Counted from the stretch's first letter, positions 40,381 to 48,345 are shown. The stretch is DNA of 64,000 nt from Caldalkalibacillus mannanilyticus JCM 10596 (GCF_000615945.1 NZ_BAMO01000006.1:1-64000), one strand, 5' to 3'. Made by a program: numbers and translations. The notes: generated from the letters alone by a model not told the origin.

Positions 40381-40644
40381 ATGAAGATTCAACGACTGAT
40401 TGCGTTGCTTATTGTAGTAATACCTGGATTTTTAAGCGTGTGGGGCTGGAAGATTATGAGAGATGCAATTGTTAATCCAGCATTAGATCCCAACCTTGGC
40501 TTTTCGTGGGGACTCTTTAGTCTCGGACTCCTCTTATTTATTTTCGGAATTGCTTTTGTTGGCGGATTTATTTTCTACCGAGATCGTAAACGAAAACTCG
40601 TTCAACCTCGCTTTAGAAATGATCTAGATGATAAAAATACGTAA
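40381..40644 (+). CDS. yqzF: DUF2627 (YqzF) family membrane protein
   Basis: An 87-residue protein with two membrane spans (LIALLIVVIPGFLSVWGW, then LGLLLFIFGIAFVGGFIFY) joined by a loop with NPALDPNLGFSW, and a basic cytoplasmic tail. It matches YqzF, which also lies divergent from bkdR in B. subtilis. Function unknown. The RBS is GAGAGGAAGA. The gene faces the MraY-like gene tail to tail, with only 14 bases between them and no strong terminator. Confidence 0.85.
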   Translation: MKIQRLIALLIVVIPGFLSVWGWKIMRDAIVNPALDPNLGFSWGLFSLGLLLFIFGIAFVGGFIFYRDRKRKLVQPRFRNDLDDKNT

Positions 40645-40658
40645 CATACTACATCCTG

Positions 40659-41522
40659 TTAAGAGATTCCCCAACGGTCTATTTTCGATAACCACGGGGA
40701 TTTATTTATATAATCAGTAAAGCTATGACGCTCTGATACTAAACTTAAAATAATAAACAGCGTAAGGATCACCAATTGAACCTGAAGCATCGTAAAAGCG
40801 ATCAGAATGAACCCATAGATTCCCCCTAATACATTTGAACCCGTATCTCCTAACATGGCTAAACGTTTGCGGTCAAAATGAAAAAGGACAAGGGTCGAGA
40901 AAAAAATAGGGACGAAATAAATGAAAAGCTGTGCCTGCAAGCTAAATGGCAGAATCAAGACAAGCAGAAACCAAAAGCTTTTGATACATCGACCTGGTCT
41001 AACATCTAATAAATTAAACAAATGGATGGAAAAAATCAGCACAAGACTAGCTACCACTCCAAGCAATAATTCTTCCTTCACTGAAAATGAAACATAAATT
41101 GAAATGAAGGTACCCAAAATCGCCTTTAGTAGACCCGAGGTGAATTGTCCATGGACAAAAAAGGCTCGGAAATGCCCTTTGATTCCTTTTATTTTTTTTG
41201 TACCATACTGATCATCCAGCCACCCCATGAGCGATAAGGTTAGAATGAGAAGGAGAAACAAAAACAGCTCTTTACTCCCCTCAGTTCTAGATTCAAATGA
41301 AACGGGAGTCCAAGTAACGAATGAAAAGCCATAATACAGGAAGAGAAAAAAAAGAAAATGAAGACATAAATTAAGTCCAAAGCTCTGCGCGATAGGTTCT
41401 CCTAAATAATTTCTTGAAGTCCATCCTTTCTTATAAAAAAAGCCAAGTTGAACCCTGCTAAGAATAGCAATGATAAAAAAATAGAGAAGCCAAAAAAAAG
41501 GAGAATACAAGACCTGCTCCAA
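40659..41522 (-). CDS. MraY/WecA-family phosphoglycosyl transferase
   Basis: A 287-residue protein with about nine membrane spans. The polyprenyl-phosphate sugar-1-phosphate transferase motifs are present: MGWLDDQYGTKKIKGIKGH (Asp-Asp pair), HLFNLLDVRPGR and LAMLGDTGSNVLG. The start is TTG 41522 with AAGGAGG 8 bases away; an ATG at 41555 lies inside the preceding glycosyltransferase and has no site. Such enzymes begin glycan synthesis on undecaprenyl phosphate. Context with a GT2 and a SteA-like protein suggests a cell-envelope glycan, but it is not MraY of the dcw cluster and the sugar is unknown. Confidence 0.8.
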   Translation of the reverse strand: MEQVLYSPFFWLLYFFIIAILSRVQLGFFYKKGWTSRNYLGEPIAQSFGLNLCLHFLFFLFLYYGFSFVTWTPVSFESRTEGSKELFLFLLLILTLSLMGWLDDQYGTKKIKGIKGHFRAFFVHGQFTSGLLKAILGTFISIYVSFSVKEELLLGVVASLVLIFSIHLFNLLDVRPGRCIKSFWFLLVLILPFSLQAQLFIYFVPIFFSTLVLFHFDRKRLAMLGDTGSNVLGGIYGFILIAFTMLQVQLVILTLFIILSLVSERHSFTDYINKSPWLSKIDRWGIS

Positions 41523-41527
41523 TTTCC

Positions 41528-42187
41528 CTACCTCCTTGAAATCAAGGAATGACATACTGCCAAACCTTGCTTGAATCTGTGTGTAAACCCTCGAATATCA
41601 CGCCCCATTTCTCGATGAGAGAATGCGATAGGAACTTCTGAAACCCGATACCCTGAGCGGATAAAATCTAGTGTCAGACCTACTTCAATTCCGAAGCCAC
41701 GGTCCCCTCTATAGCACTGGTCGAAGGCTTTTTTCCTAATAGCTCGTTGACCACAAAGAGGGGCTTGTACGCTCTGTCCCGTTTGCCTATAGATCGCCCA
41801 TGAAGCGACTCTTTTAACCAAACCAAATCCACTTTGCAGGGCAGGAGGAAATATAGCAATTGTCATATCCGCCTCATTTTCCCAAATAGGAACAAGAAGC
41901 GATTTTGCTAAGATCGCACTATCCTCTAGATCAGCATCTAAGAGCAGTAGTAGAGATGACTGCGCACGCTCCACTCCTGTGAGTATCGCTTTCGCCTTCC
42001 CCATATTTTCGGAATGTCGTAGAACATCATCTGTGTGCTGTCTTGCCTCATCTCCTGTGCGATCGCTGCTCCCATCATCAACAACAATCAGTTCTTGAAC
42101 CCACTGTTGATTTCTAAGAACGGCTAGCGTCCGTCCGATTCTTTCTTCTTCATTATAGGCTGGGATGATCACACTTACAGGCTCCAC
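41528..42187 (-). CDS. Glycosyltransferase family 2 protein
   Basis: A 219-residue cytoplasmic GT-A protein: SVIIPAYNEEERIGRTL (nucleotide-sugar binding), LIVVDDGSSDRTGDEA, ENMGKAKAILTGVE, LLLLDADLED (the DxD) and GFGIEVGLTLDFIRSGY near the acceptor site. It lacks membrane spans, like soluble dolichol-phosphate mannosyltransferase-type enzymes that load a lipid carrier. It ends 5 bases before the MraY-like start and follows the SteA-like gene, so all three are probably one transcript. Confidence 0.85.
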   Translation of the reverse strand: MEPVSVIIPAYNEEERIGRTLAVLRNQQWVQELIVVDDGSSDRTGDEARQHTDDVLRHSENMGKAKAILTGVERAQSSLLLLLDADLEDSAILAKSLLVPIWENEADMTIAIFPPALQSGFGLVKRVASWAIYRQTGQSVQAPLCGQRAIRKKAFDQCYRGDRGFGIEVGLTLDFIRSGYRVSEVPIAFSHREMGRDIRGFTHRFKQGLAVCHSLISRR

Positions 42188-42238
42188 CGAAAGACCTCCC
42201 TTCTGTTTAAGAAACTCTTTCCTTGTCTTTTTACATGT

Positions 42239-43305
42239 TTATAACAGACCCAACATAGACTGTACCTTTGCCAGATAGGGAGTTTTTAATGCTTCTGGAT
42301 ATAAATAACTCACCCCTTTGGCATCAATGAGTTTTTCACCAATTTTTAAACGAACTAAAAGTGTTGAGCCCATTCCCTTGCGTCCTTTTTCTAAGAAATC
42401 GATCATATTGGTATGACTTCCAAGTGTAACGATGAGAAGTGCTCCTGCCTCATAAGCTAACAAATGGGCGGCATCTTCACTCGTCCCGAAGCAAGGAAAA
42501 AGATGAGGGGTGATTCCAAATTTTTGAACAAGCTCTAGTCCAGGTGCCTCTCCATCTGAATAAGCTTGGACAACAATTTCCGCCCCACTTCGCAAAGCTT
42601 TTTCTGACACACTATCATATCCCCTATGATCATATCAGGTTGATAGCCGCATTCTAAAATGGCATCTGCGCCCCCATCCACCCCAATTAATACGGGGCTT
42701 TTCTCTTGAATATATCCAGTCAGTGCTTTCAAATCCTCCATATATCCTGAGCCTCTTGTTACCACCAAAACATGACGGTTGCGCAAATGAATCCGCAATG
42801 GAGGAATTTGAATGGGCTTTAGAATCTCATTCATCTCCCTATAAGCATAGTCCAGTGTATTTTCAGTAAATGATTTTAAGCTTTCTCTAATATTCAAGCT
42901 TGATTCCCTCATTTTTAGTTCCATTCTTTCTTCTGTATAGGGAATAAGTAATGTAATAGGATCAGGCATAGAATCAATCCATAGACGATTTTTGACAATA
43001 CGAATCAGGTTTCCCTGCTGGAATTTCGATTTCAATTTCTCGATATCCTGAACATCATAAACCGGGATATGAGCCTGAATTAATTTTTGGGTTCCAATGC
43101 TCGGATATTCTCCCGTCATCGAGGATGAATAGTTTAATACTCCTTTTACTTTCTTCTGTATGAGAGAAAGCGCAGCCATTTCATCAATATCTTCATGATC
43201 AAGCAGGGCATAAGAACCAAAGGGAAGCCACTTCACGAGTTCTTTTGTTTTTGGACCAAAAAAAAGCGGTCCATACTGCTCTTGAGCATAAATCTGTGGT
43301 TTCAT
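42239..43305 (-). CDS. SteA-like putative cytokinetic ring protein (frameshifted)
   Basis: The first frame (LLIPYTEERMELK, VVTRGSGYMEDLKAL, IGVDGGADAILECGYQPDMI) stops after a shift at about 42616. Restoring one G gives IIGDMDSVSEKALRSGAEIV and continues YSDGEAPGLELVQKFG, for 355 residues. The DGGADA...GDMDS core is the thiamine pyrophosphokinase-like nucleotide fold found in SteA, a division-associated protein of Actinobacteria with Firmicute homologs. A C-terminal membrane span is not obvious. RBS AGGAGAGG precedes ATG 43305. It leads the GT2 and MraY-like genes. Confidence 0.75.
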
Positions 43306-43361
43306 ACTATCCTCTCCTAGATGTAGGATATAGATCGAATTCTTTCTTTAGTATGTATCAA

Positions 43362-43400
43362 AAAGAAAAAAACACACATGTTTTTGTTCATGTGTGTTTA
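43362..43400 (-). terminator. Rho-independent terminator of the ferredoxin gene
   Basis: On the minus strand AAACACACATG and CATGTGTGTTT form an 11-bp stem overlapping the stop codon, followed by a T-rich run. Confidence 0.9.
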
Positions 43401-43748
43401 AAAATCATCTATTCCTTTTCTTTGCTTCTCCAATTGTGCACGAATGATCGCCTTAAGAGGGTCTTCGGGTAGCTGAACTTCGATATCCTGAAGGATTCTC
43501 GATTGACATCCTAATCTGATTCCTTCTTGTAATTGTTTCTCGCTTATCAATCGTTGCTCAAAATGGCTCGGAGCAGAAATCTTATGTAAAGAGTCTGGCT
43601 GAATCGTCACCTTACAGGTTGTACAGGAACCCTTTCCTCCACACTTATGGGCGAGTCCTACTCTTGCTTTGATTGCTGCCTGAAGGATGGATTCTCCTTG
43701 ACGAACCATCACTTTTTTTTCTTCATTCGTAAACATGACCGTTGGCAT
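43398..43748 (-). CDS. 2Fe-2S plant-type ferredoxin
   Basis: A 116-residue beta-grasp ferredoxin. The cluster ligands are C-X5-C-X2-C in HKCGGKGSCTTCKV and a fourth Cys in IRLGCQSRILQDIEV, the usual pattern. The C-terminal stretch (about 25 residues, basic helix) extends beyond the fold. RBS GGGAGAG precedes ATG 43748. Its redox partner is not in the window, so its pathway is unknown. It is a single gene with its own terminator, upstream of the SteA-like gene. Confidence 0.88.
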   Translation of the reverse strand: MPTVMFTNEEKKVMVRQGESILQAAIKARVGLAHKCGGKGSCTTCKVTIQPDSLHKISAPSHFEQRLISEKQLQEGIRLGCQSRILQDIEVQLPEDPLKAIIRAQLEKQRKGIDDF

Positions 43749-43855
43749 TCATATCTCTCCCTTATTTCATTTCAAAGAATAGTTCCGTACATGGTTAGTA
43801 TATACTAATGAACATCCTAAGAGAAAGAATCTTAACTGACGAAGGAGGTGAGCGA

Positions 43856-44731
43856 TTGATTTGGTACAGCAAAACAAAGGTTTGGCTTGTCATGATGGGA
43901 CTGCTATGTTTAGGAAGTCAGCTCTCTACAAGTATTATTTCAGAAACCGTCAGCTCCGTCTTAGTACATAGCGACTTAGAAGCTGTAGCACCAAAAATCG
44001 CTATTATTATTGATGATTTTGGAGGAAAGGTTAAGGGAGTTGAATCCTTCTTTCAATCAAAGCTCCCCATAACCGTTGCGGTCATGCCATTTATGGAAGA
44101 AACGAAGGCACAGGCAGAAGAAGCTCACCGCTTAGGCTTAGAAGTGATCGTTCATCTTCCGTTAGAACCTAAGCGCGGCAAAAAATCTTGGTTAGGTCCA
44201 AATGCCATTACTTCAGATTTAAGTATTGAAGAAGTAAAGGAACGAACAAAAAAAGCCTTAGAGGATGTTCCCCATGCTGTAGGATTAAACAATCATATGG
44301 GATCAAAAATCGTGGAAGATCGAGAAAAGATGAGAGCTATTATGGACGTTGTGAAGGAAAAAAATTTATTTATCATTGACAGTGGAACAAGCTCTAAATC
44401 TCAAATCCCTTCCTTAGCGGAAGAGATGGGCATTTCCTATGGAGTCAGAGATGTGTTTATAGATGACTCTCGTTCTCCCACCTCCCATGTCATCAGACAG
44501 GTAAAAAAGCTGTTAAAAATCGCCAAAAAGAAAGGGTCAGCTATAGGAATTGGACATGTAGGGACTCATGGAAACCAGACGGTCCAAGGAATTCTTCGTT
44601 CAGTTGAGCTAGTCAAAGAGATGCAGGTCGAAATCGTCCCTGTTTCCCACATCATCCGTCCTACCGAGCTCCCAGAGGTAACAAGCATGAGGGTGGAGGG
44701 CAATAAAGTACCTTTGTATGTAAAACCATAA
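43856..44731 (+). CDS. Divergent polysaccharide deacetylase family protein (YibQ, COG2861)
   Basis: A 291-residue secreted or membrane-anchored protein. The N-terminus (YSKTKVWLVMMGLLCLGSQL) is a signal or anchor. The NodB-like fold follows: KIAIIIDDFGGKVKG (metal Asp pair), ITVAVMPFMEET, EVIVHLPLEPKR, VGLNNHMGSKIVEDREKM, FIIDSGTSSKSQ and AIGIGHVGTHGNQT. These are the COG2861 hallmarks. The start is TTG 43856, 7 bases after AAGGAGGTGA; an ATG at 43808 has none. A peptidoglycan or glycan substrate is likely from the fold; activity is unproven. Confidence 0.85.
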   Translation: MIWYSKTKVWLVMMGLLCLGSQLSTSIISETVSSVLVHSDLEAVAPKIAIIIDDFGGKVKGVESFFQSKLPITVAVMPFMEETKAQAEEAHRLGLEVIVHLPLEPKRGKKSWLGPNAITSDLSIEEVKERTKKALEDVPHAVGLNNHMGSKIVEDREKMRAIMDVVKEKNLFIIDSGTSSKSQIPSLAEEMGISYGVRDVFIDDSRSPTSHVIRQVKKLLKIAKKKGSAIGIGHVGTHGNQTVQGILRSVELVKEMQVEIVPVSHIIRPTELPEVTSMRVEGNKVPLYVKP

Positions 44732-44757
44732 GGGAGGCTTTTTTCTCCCTTATGGTT
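44722..44757. terminator. Inverted repeat overlapping the YibQ stop, possible terminator
   Basis: AACCATAAGGGAG and CTCCCTTATGGTT form a 13-bp stem with loop GCTTTTTT. It ends the plus-strand gene and lies 11 bases beyond the end of the minus-strand small gene. No clear T run follows on the plus strand, so its action is uncertain. Confidence 0.55.
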
Positions 44758-44767
44758 GGTTACCTCA

Positions 44768-44935
44768 TCATATTAAATTAATATTGGGATCATCCACATA
44801 AGATTGGAGCTCTTCTGTAGATTCATTTTTTTCTTTTTCAGCTCCATAGGCGATGAGAATAACACCTAATTCTCTTTCAAGTTGTTTCAATTTCGCTTCA
44901 CTCTCTTCAGATAAAGGTGCGAAAGGGTAATTCAT
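44768..44935 (-). CDS. Small hypothetical protein, 55 residues
   Basis: A short gene set by a perfect AAAGGAGG 7 bases before ATG 44935. The product starts MNYPFAPLSEESEAKL and continues KQLERELGVILIAYG, then an acidic tail ending DDPNINLI. It looks like one amphipathic helix with no membrane span or cysteine. I do not recognise a family. It lies between two plus-strand genes; no promoter was picked out. Good translation signals and coding-like composition support it. Confidence 0.6.
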   Translation of the reverse strand: MNYPFAPLSEESEAKLKQLERELGVILIAYGAEKEKNESTEELQSYVDDPNINLI

Positions 44936-45041
44936 ATATACGCCTCCTTTGCTATTTCTAAGATTCCCTTAGAAAACAACAATTATAATGGTACATCTCT
45001 ACATGGAAAATGAAACTTCACTTCAAGAAAGGGGAAATACA

Positions 45042-45380
45042 GTGAGTAAGAAACAGTTTTTTGAACAAGTTCTGAACACGTTTGAAACAAATGCAGGTCC
45101 ATTGCCCTCCTCATTGGAGGCTCAATTTCAGCAAGTGAAAAGGATACTACAAGAGAGATCTGATGAAGAGATTGAACAAGAAACCATTACGGCTGTCACT
45201 CAGCCTGCTTCAGAGCAGCAAATAAATCCCGAAAAAATCTCTTATCTCTTGTATAAGGCTTTCCCTGAAATGGAAAGAATCGCTCGTACAGCAGAGGAAA
45301 ATCAGTATGAGTTGCTCCAAGCAACAAATGAACTACGCGGAGAGTTAGGGTTAGCAACAGATCCTCCGTCTCCTGAATGA
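45042..45380 (+). CDS. Hypothetical helical protein, 112 residues
   Basis: The start is GTG 45042, 6 bases after AAAGGGGAA, giving SKKQFFEQVLNTFETNAG at the N-terminus. An earlier ATG at 44988 has no site. The protein is acidic, rich in Glu and Gln, mostly helical by composition, and has no membrane span. Segments include SLEAQFQQVKRILQE and AFPEMERIARTAEEN. I recognise no family. A bidirectional terminator follows. Confidence 0.65.
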   Translation: MSKKQFFEQVLNTFETNAGPLPSSLEAQFQQVKRILQERSDEEIEQETITAVTQPASEQQINPEKISYLLYKAFPEMERIARTAEENQYELLQATNELRGELGLATDPPSPE

Positions 45381-45424
45381 GTGGAACCGGAAGATAAATG
45401 TCATCATCTGAAAACAAAAAGAAA

Positions 45425-45471
45425 AATGAAAAGGATAGAAGTAAGCAAGCCCATGCTTCTTCTATCCTTTT
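45425..45471. terminator. Bidirectional terminator
   Basis: AAAAGGATAGAAG-T-AAGCA and TGCTT-CTTCTATCCTTTT form a nearly perfect stem with A-rich left and T-rich right flanks, between convergent genes at 45380 and 45477. Confidence 0.85.
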
Positions 45472-45476
45472 CGTGT

Positions 45477-45653
45477 TTAATCCACTCTCAGTTCCTCTTC
45501 AAGATCACCAATGAGACTATTAAGGATGCTAATGTCATAGCGTATAGAATGGCTTGAATTTAATGAAGTTTCCTCTATTTTAGTGACGCGTTGATCCAGC
45601 ACATCCATGATTTCCTTCACCTTGCGTAAAATATCAATAATATCTGTTTGCAT
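45477..45653 (-). CDS. Small coiled-coil hypothetical protein, 58 residues
   Basis: ATG 45653 follows AAAGGGGGAAAAGAA. The product starts MQTDIIDILRKVKEIMDVLD and continues QRVTKIEETSLNSSHSI, then a second helix ending EEELRVD. Heptad-like spacing of Ile, Leu and Val suggests a short coiled coil. No family recognised. It converges on the 112-residue gene with a shared terminator. Confidence 0.6.
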   Translation of the reverse strand: MQTDIIDILRKVKEIMDVLDQRVTKIEETSLNSSHSIRYDISILNSLIGDLEEELRVD

Positions 45654-45859
45654 TTCTTTTCCCCCTTTCCCTCCTGTACTTTCTATTTTTCCCCCTTCGT
45701 TTCTAATTACTTGTGGTGAAAAATGGAGAGTACAAAGCTTTTTCCTTTTTTTACAGAAAAAAAAAAAGTCATGAAGATAGCTCCTATTTCAAATGCACCT
45801 TGCCCTCTTCATTATACTCACTAAAATAGATATAACTATAAATATTGGCATATTTTTCT

Positions 45860-45888
45860 TGACGACCATAACTAGGGTACTTATAATT
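45860..45888 (+). promoter_or_regulatory. Strong SigA-type promoter of the toxin-like gene
   Basis: TTGACG (45860-45865) and a perfect TATAAT (45883-45888) are 17 bases apart, about 50 bases before the chosen start. The remaining 200 bases upstream (45654-45859) hold AT-rich sequence in which I see no gene. Confidence 0.8.
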
Positions 45889-45940
45889 TAATAGACATTG
45901 ATTAAAAATGTTTAATTAAATGGAATTGGAGATGAATTTA

Positions 45941-47047
45941 TTGAAAAGTATTTCAAAGTTTATGTGTGTTGCTTTATCTCTTATTATGGTATTTACAGCA
46001 ACGATCCATCCTTCCAGTATCTCAGCTCAATCTCAAATTGAATTACCCGAGTATGATTCACATCTAGAACCTACCAAAGAATCTTCACTTGAAATTATTA
46101 CAGATACAGGCGACACCTTAATTTATCAAATTCAAAATGACGAAGAAACATATCTGTATAAAGAGGTTTATAATAAAGAAAAGTCCTTAACTGAAAACTA
46201 TGTATATTCAGTTAGTGGTCAAGAAAAAACTTTAGTAGATTACTATGAAACTGATGAAGCTGGAGCTATAATTGATTCAGATGAGTATAAAGAAGAGTCA
46301 ATAAGTTTGTTGAGTACTGACTTTCAAACGGAAGAAATACTAAAGAATGAAGATCAGTACATTTATCGAATGACTGTCGATGGAATCCTGTACGAATATC
46401 ATGAGTTATACAATAATAACAGTACATTGACTGAACACTATACTTACTTAATTGAGAATGAAGAAAAAACTCTAATAGATAGTTACCATACAGATCAAAA
46501 TGGTACTATTATTGATGAAATTAGTTACAACCCAGATGAAATAAAAATAATGTGTGGTCCCCCATGTGGATATATTGCCGTTGTAGCAGTAAGACTAGTA
46601 GTAAAAGGTGTAACAAGTTATGCTATTAGGAGAACTGCTAGCTCAGCAACTATAGCTACAGTATCACTCGTATCCAAGTCACGAGCGGCTAGTGCACTAA
46701 GAAATTACACTACTCATACATTTCAATCTATAGGTAGAACATTTAGTGTCACCCCAAGAGATATGAATCATTTTTACGTACGTCATCATCCAACTTATTT
46801 CGCTGAATTAAATATCAGTTCTACTCAGACATTTTTTGTAAAAACAATGGATTGGCGTATTTTAAATCATATTGCAACACAAGCTACGCAGAGGAATGCT
46901 CTCGCATTGAGATTAGCCGTCATTCAAAAACAGTCTTTTAAGCAAGTACATTACACTTATAATGGTATAACTTATCGAGTTGGTGTAAATTTAAGCTCAA
47001 ACAGGATAACTCAGCTATACTCAACTAAAACATACTGGCCTAACTAA
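45941..47047 (+). CDS. Secreted toxin-like protein (SAR2788-family resemblance)
   Basis: A 368-residue exported protein. From TTG 45941 (GGAGATG 7 bases upstream) the signal peptide reads MKSISKFMCVALSLIMVF and ends near SISAQ; ATG 45920 is the alternative start. Two imperfect repeats of about 70 residues follow (TYLYKEVYNKEKSLTENYVY with EKTLVDYYETDEAGAIID; ILYEYHELYNNNSTLTEHYT with EKTLIDSYHTDQNGTIID). Then comes CGPPCGYIAVVAVRLVVKG and a C-terminal domain with FYVRHHPTYFAE, TQTFFVKTMDWRIL and YRVGVNLSSNRITQLY. This build resembles polymorphic toxins annotated as SAR2788-like. The toxic activity, possibly RNase-type, is inferred only. Confidence 0.6.
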   Translation: MKSISKFMCVALSLIMVFTATIHPSSISAQSQIELPEYDSHLEPTKESSLEIITDTGDTLIYQIQNDEETYLYKEVYNKEKSLTENYVYSVSGQEKTLVDYYETDEAGAIIDSDEYKEESISLLSTDFQTEEILKNEDQYIYRMTVDGILYEYHELYNNNSTLTEHYTYLIENEEKTLIDSYHTDQNGTIIDEISYNPDEIKIMCGPPCGYIAVVAVRLVVKGVTSYAIRRTASSATIATVSLVSKSRAASALRNYTTHTFQSIGRTFSVTPRDMNHFYVRHHPTYFAELNISSTQTFFVKTMDWRILNHIATQATQRNALALRLAVIQKQSFKQVHYTYNGITYRVGVNLSSNRITQLYSTKTYWPN

Positions 47048-47068
47048 ACTCTCAAAGGAGGGAACCCT

Positions 47069-47563
47069 TTGCTAAAAGTAGAAACGATGTATATATTAGA
47101 TAGAGAAACAACAGACGTGTCTTCAGACATCTCATTACATGATATGGAGAAACAAGACATTCTCAAAGACCATATAGCAAAAAATCATGAGGTATACTAT
47201 GGCTACTTATATTTAGAATATAATAATGAAGTCATTCTAGATAAAGAATATTCGAACTCTTTAGATGTATATTGGGGTTATTTTCTTAACTACTGTATCT
47301 ATGAAGTAATAGAGAATGGTTATATCTCCGATTTTATTTCTGGTGAAAGTGAACCTTACACCTTAGTGCTTACAGAAAATACTGTTGACTTTACAATTAG
47401 AGATAAGACATATCACCTACCAAGATATGAGTTCTTGAAAACATTATTGGAAGAAGGAAAAAGGTTTTATGAATTATATTATTTAGCAAGTTCAGTTAAG
47501 GATGATAGGATACCAATTGTCCTTATTAATGAATTATTAACAAAAATTGAACATTTTAAGTAA
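47069..47563 (+). CDS. Putative immunity protein, copy 1
   Basis: A 164-residue acidic, soluble protein without signal peptide. The start is TTG 47069, with AAAGGAGGG upstream; ATG 47087 is an alternative. It lies 21 bases after the toxin-like gene, in the same transcript. Segments include VYYGYLYLEYNNEVILD, VYWGYFLNYCIYEVIENG, ESEPYTLVLTENTVDFTI and ELLTKIEHFK. I recognise no named family. An immunity role follows from position and duplication, not homology. A hairpin follows the stop. Confidence 0.6.
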   Translation: MLKVETMYILDRETTDVSSDISLHDMEKQDILKDHIAKNHEVYYGYLYLEYNNEVILDKEYSNSLDVYWGYFLNYCIYEVIENGYISDFISGESEPYTLVLTENTVDFTIRDKTYHLPRYEFLKTLLEEGKRFYELYYLASSVKDDRIPIVLINELLTKIEHFK

Positions 47564-47578
47564 ATTTATGACCACCTC

Positions 47579-47606
47579 ACCGAGCAGCAGCTATTTGCTG
47601 CTTGGT
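47579..47606 (+). terminator. Terminator-like hairpin after copy 1
   Basis: ACCGAGCAGC and GCTGCTTGGT pair (one G-U) around CTATTT-like loop bases and are followed by a T-rich tract. The same hairpin recurs after copy 2. Confidence 0.7.
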
Positions 47607-47639
47607 ATTTATTTATTAAGCCACAACTCATCGGCATTT

Positions 47640-47712
47640 GACGTACTTTAAATCATATGGCAACACACGCTACGGCTACGCAGAGGAATGCTTCCGCATT
47701 GCGAACTCACAC
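47640..47712 (+). pseudogene. Remnant of a toxin C-terminus (orphan tip)
   Basis: This stretch matches 46856-46912 of the toxin-like gene nearly base for base (TTTAAATCAT, ACGCAGAGGAATGCT, CGCATTG), with a 6-base insertion GGCTAC. It then joins directly to the intergenic sequence preceding copy 2, so the last roughly 130 bases of the toxin gene are deleted. It shows that the toxin end and the downstream gene were duplicated together and the extra toxin end then decayed. Confidence 0.8.
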
Positions 47713-47725
47713 AGGAGGGAACCTT

Positions 47726-48220
47726 TTGCTAAAAGTAGAAACAATGTATATATTAGATTTTGAAATAGCAGACGTGTCTTTAGACATCTCATTACATGAT
47801 ATAGAGAAACAAGACATTCTCAAAGACCATATAGCGAAAAATCCTGAGGTATACTATGGCTACTTATATTTAGAATTTAATAATGAAGTCATTCTAGATA
47901 GAGGGTATTATAACTCTTTAGATGTATATTGGGATTATTTTCTTAACTACTGTATCTATGAAGTAATAGAGAATGGTTATATCTCCCATTTTATTTCTGG
48001 TGAAAGTGAACCTTACACCTTAGTGCTTACAGAAAATACTGTTGACTTTACAATTAGAGATAAGACATATCACCTACCAAGATATGAGTTCTTGAAAACA
48101 CTACTGGAAGAAGCGGAAAAGTTTTATAGATTACATGATTTGGTAACTTCAGTTAAGGATGATACGGTACCATATGTCCTTATTAATGAATTATTAACAA
48201 AAATTGAACATTTTAAGTAA
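47726..48220 (+). CDS. Putative immunity protein, copy 2
   Basis: A 164-residue paralog of the gene at 47069, aligning without gaps; I count 23 differing residues. Most lie in the first 60 residues and in the last 35, while the middle (SGESEPYTLVLTENTVDFTI and onward) is unchanged. The start is TTG 47726 after AGGAGGG, identical in context to copy 1. A longer in-frame start at 47657 would read through the toxin remnant and is rejected. The divergence with intact reading frame suggests selection for a distinct partner or dosage. Confidence 0.6.
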   Translation: MLKVETMYILDFEIADVSLDISLHDIEKQDILKDHIAKNPEVYYGYLYLEFNNEVILDRGYYNSLDVYWDYFLNYCIYEVIENGYISHFISGESEPYTLVLTENTVDFTIRDKTYHLPRYEFLKTLLEEAEKFYRLHDLVTSVKDDTVPYVLINELLTKIEHFK

Positions 48221-48234
48221 TTTATGACCACCTC

Positions 48235-48262
48235 ACCAAGCAACAGCTATTTGCTGCTTGGT
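48235..48262 (+). terminator. Terminator-like hairpin after copy 2
   Basis: ACCAAGCA-ACAGC and GCTGCTTGGT pair imperfectly and are followed by a T-rich tract. It is the duplicate of the hairpin at 47579. Confidence 0.7.
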
Positions 48263-48302
48263 ATTTATTTATTAAGCCACTAAAGGTAAATTTCCCTAAA
48301 CA

Positions 48303-48345
48303 ATAAAAAAATACACTCCCATTTGTTTCAAACAAATAGAAGTGC
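48303..48345 (-). terminator. Rho-independent terminator of spo0A
   Basis: On the minus strand GCACTTCTATTTGT and ACAAATGGGAGTGT pair with G-U wobbles around a short loop, and a run of seven T follows. Confidence 0.85.

Noticed and set aside
45196-45417. A 73-codon minus-strand frame opposite the 112-residue gene
   Set aside because: It overlaps a better-supported plus-strand gene and the shared terminator, and has no clear ribosome binding site.
47657-47728. A longer form of the second putative immunity protein starting at 47657
   Set aside because: The extra 23 codons are the toxin-tip remnant in another context. The TTG at 47726 has the same ribosome binding site and position as in copy 1.
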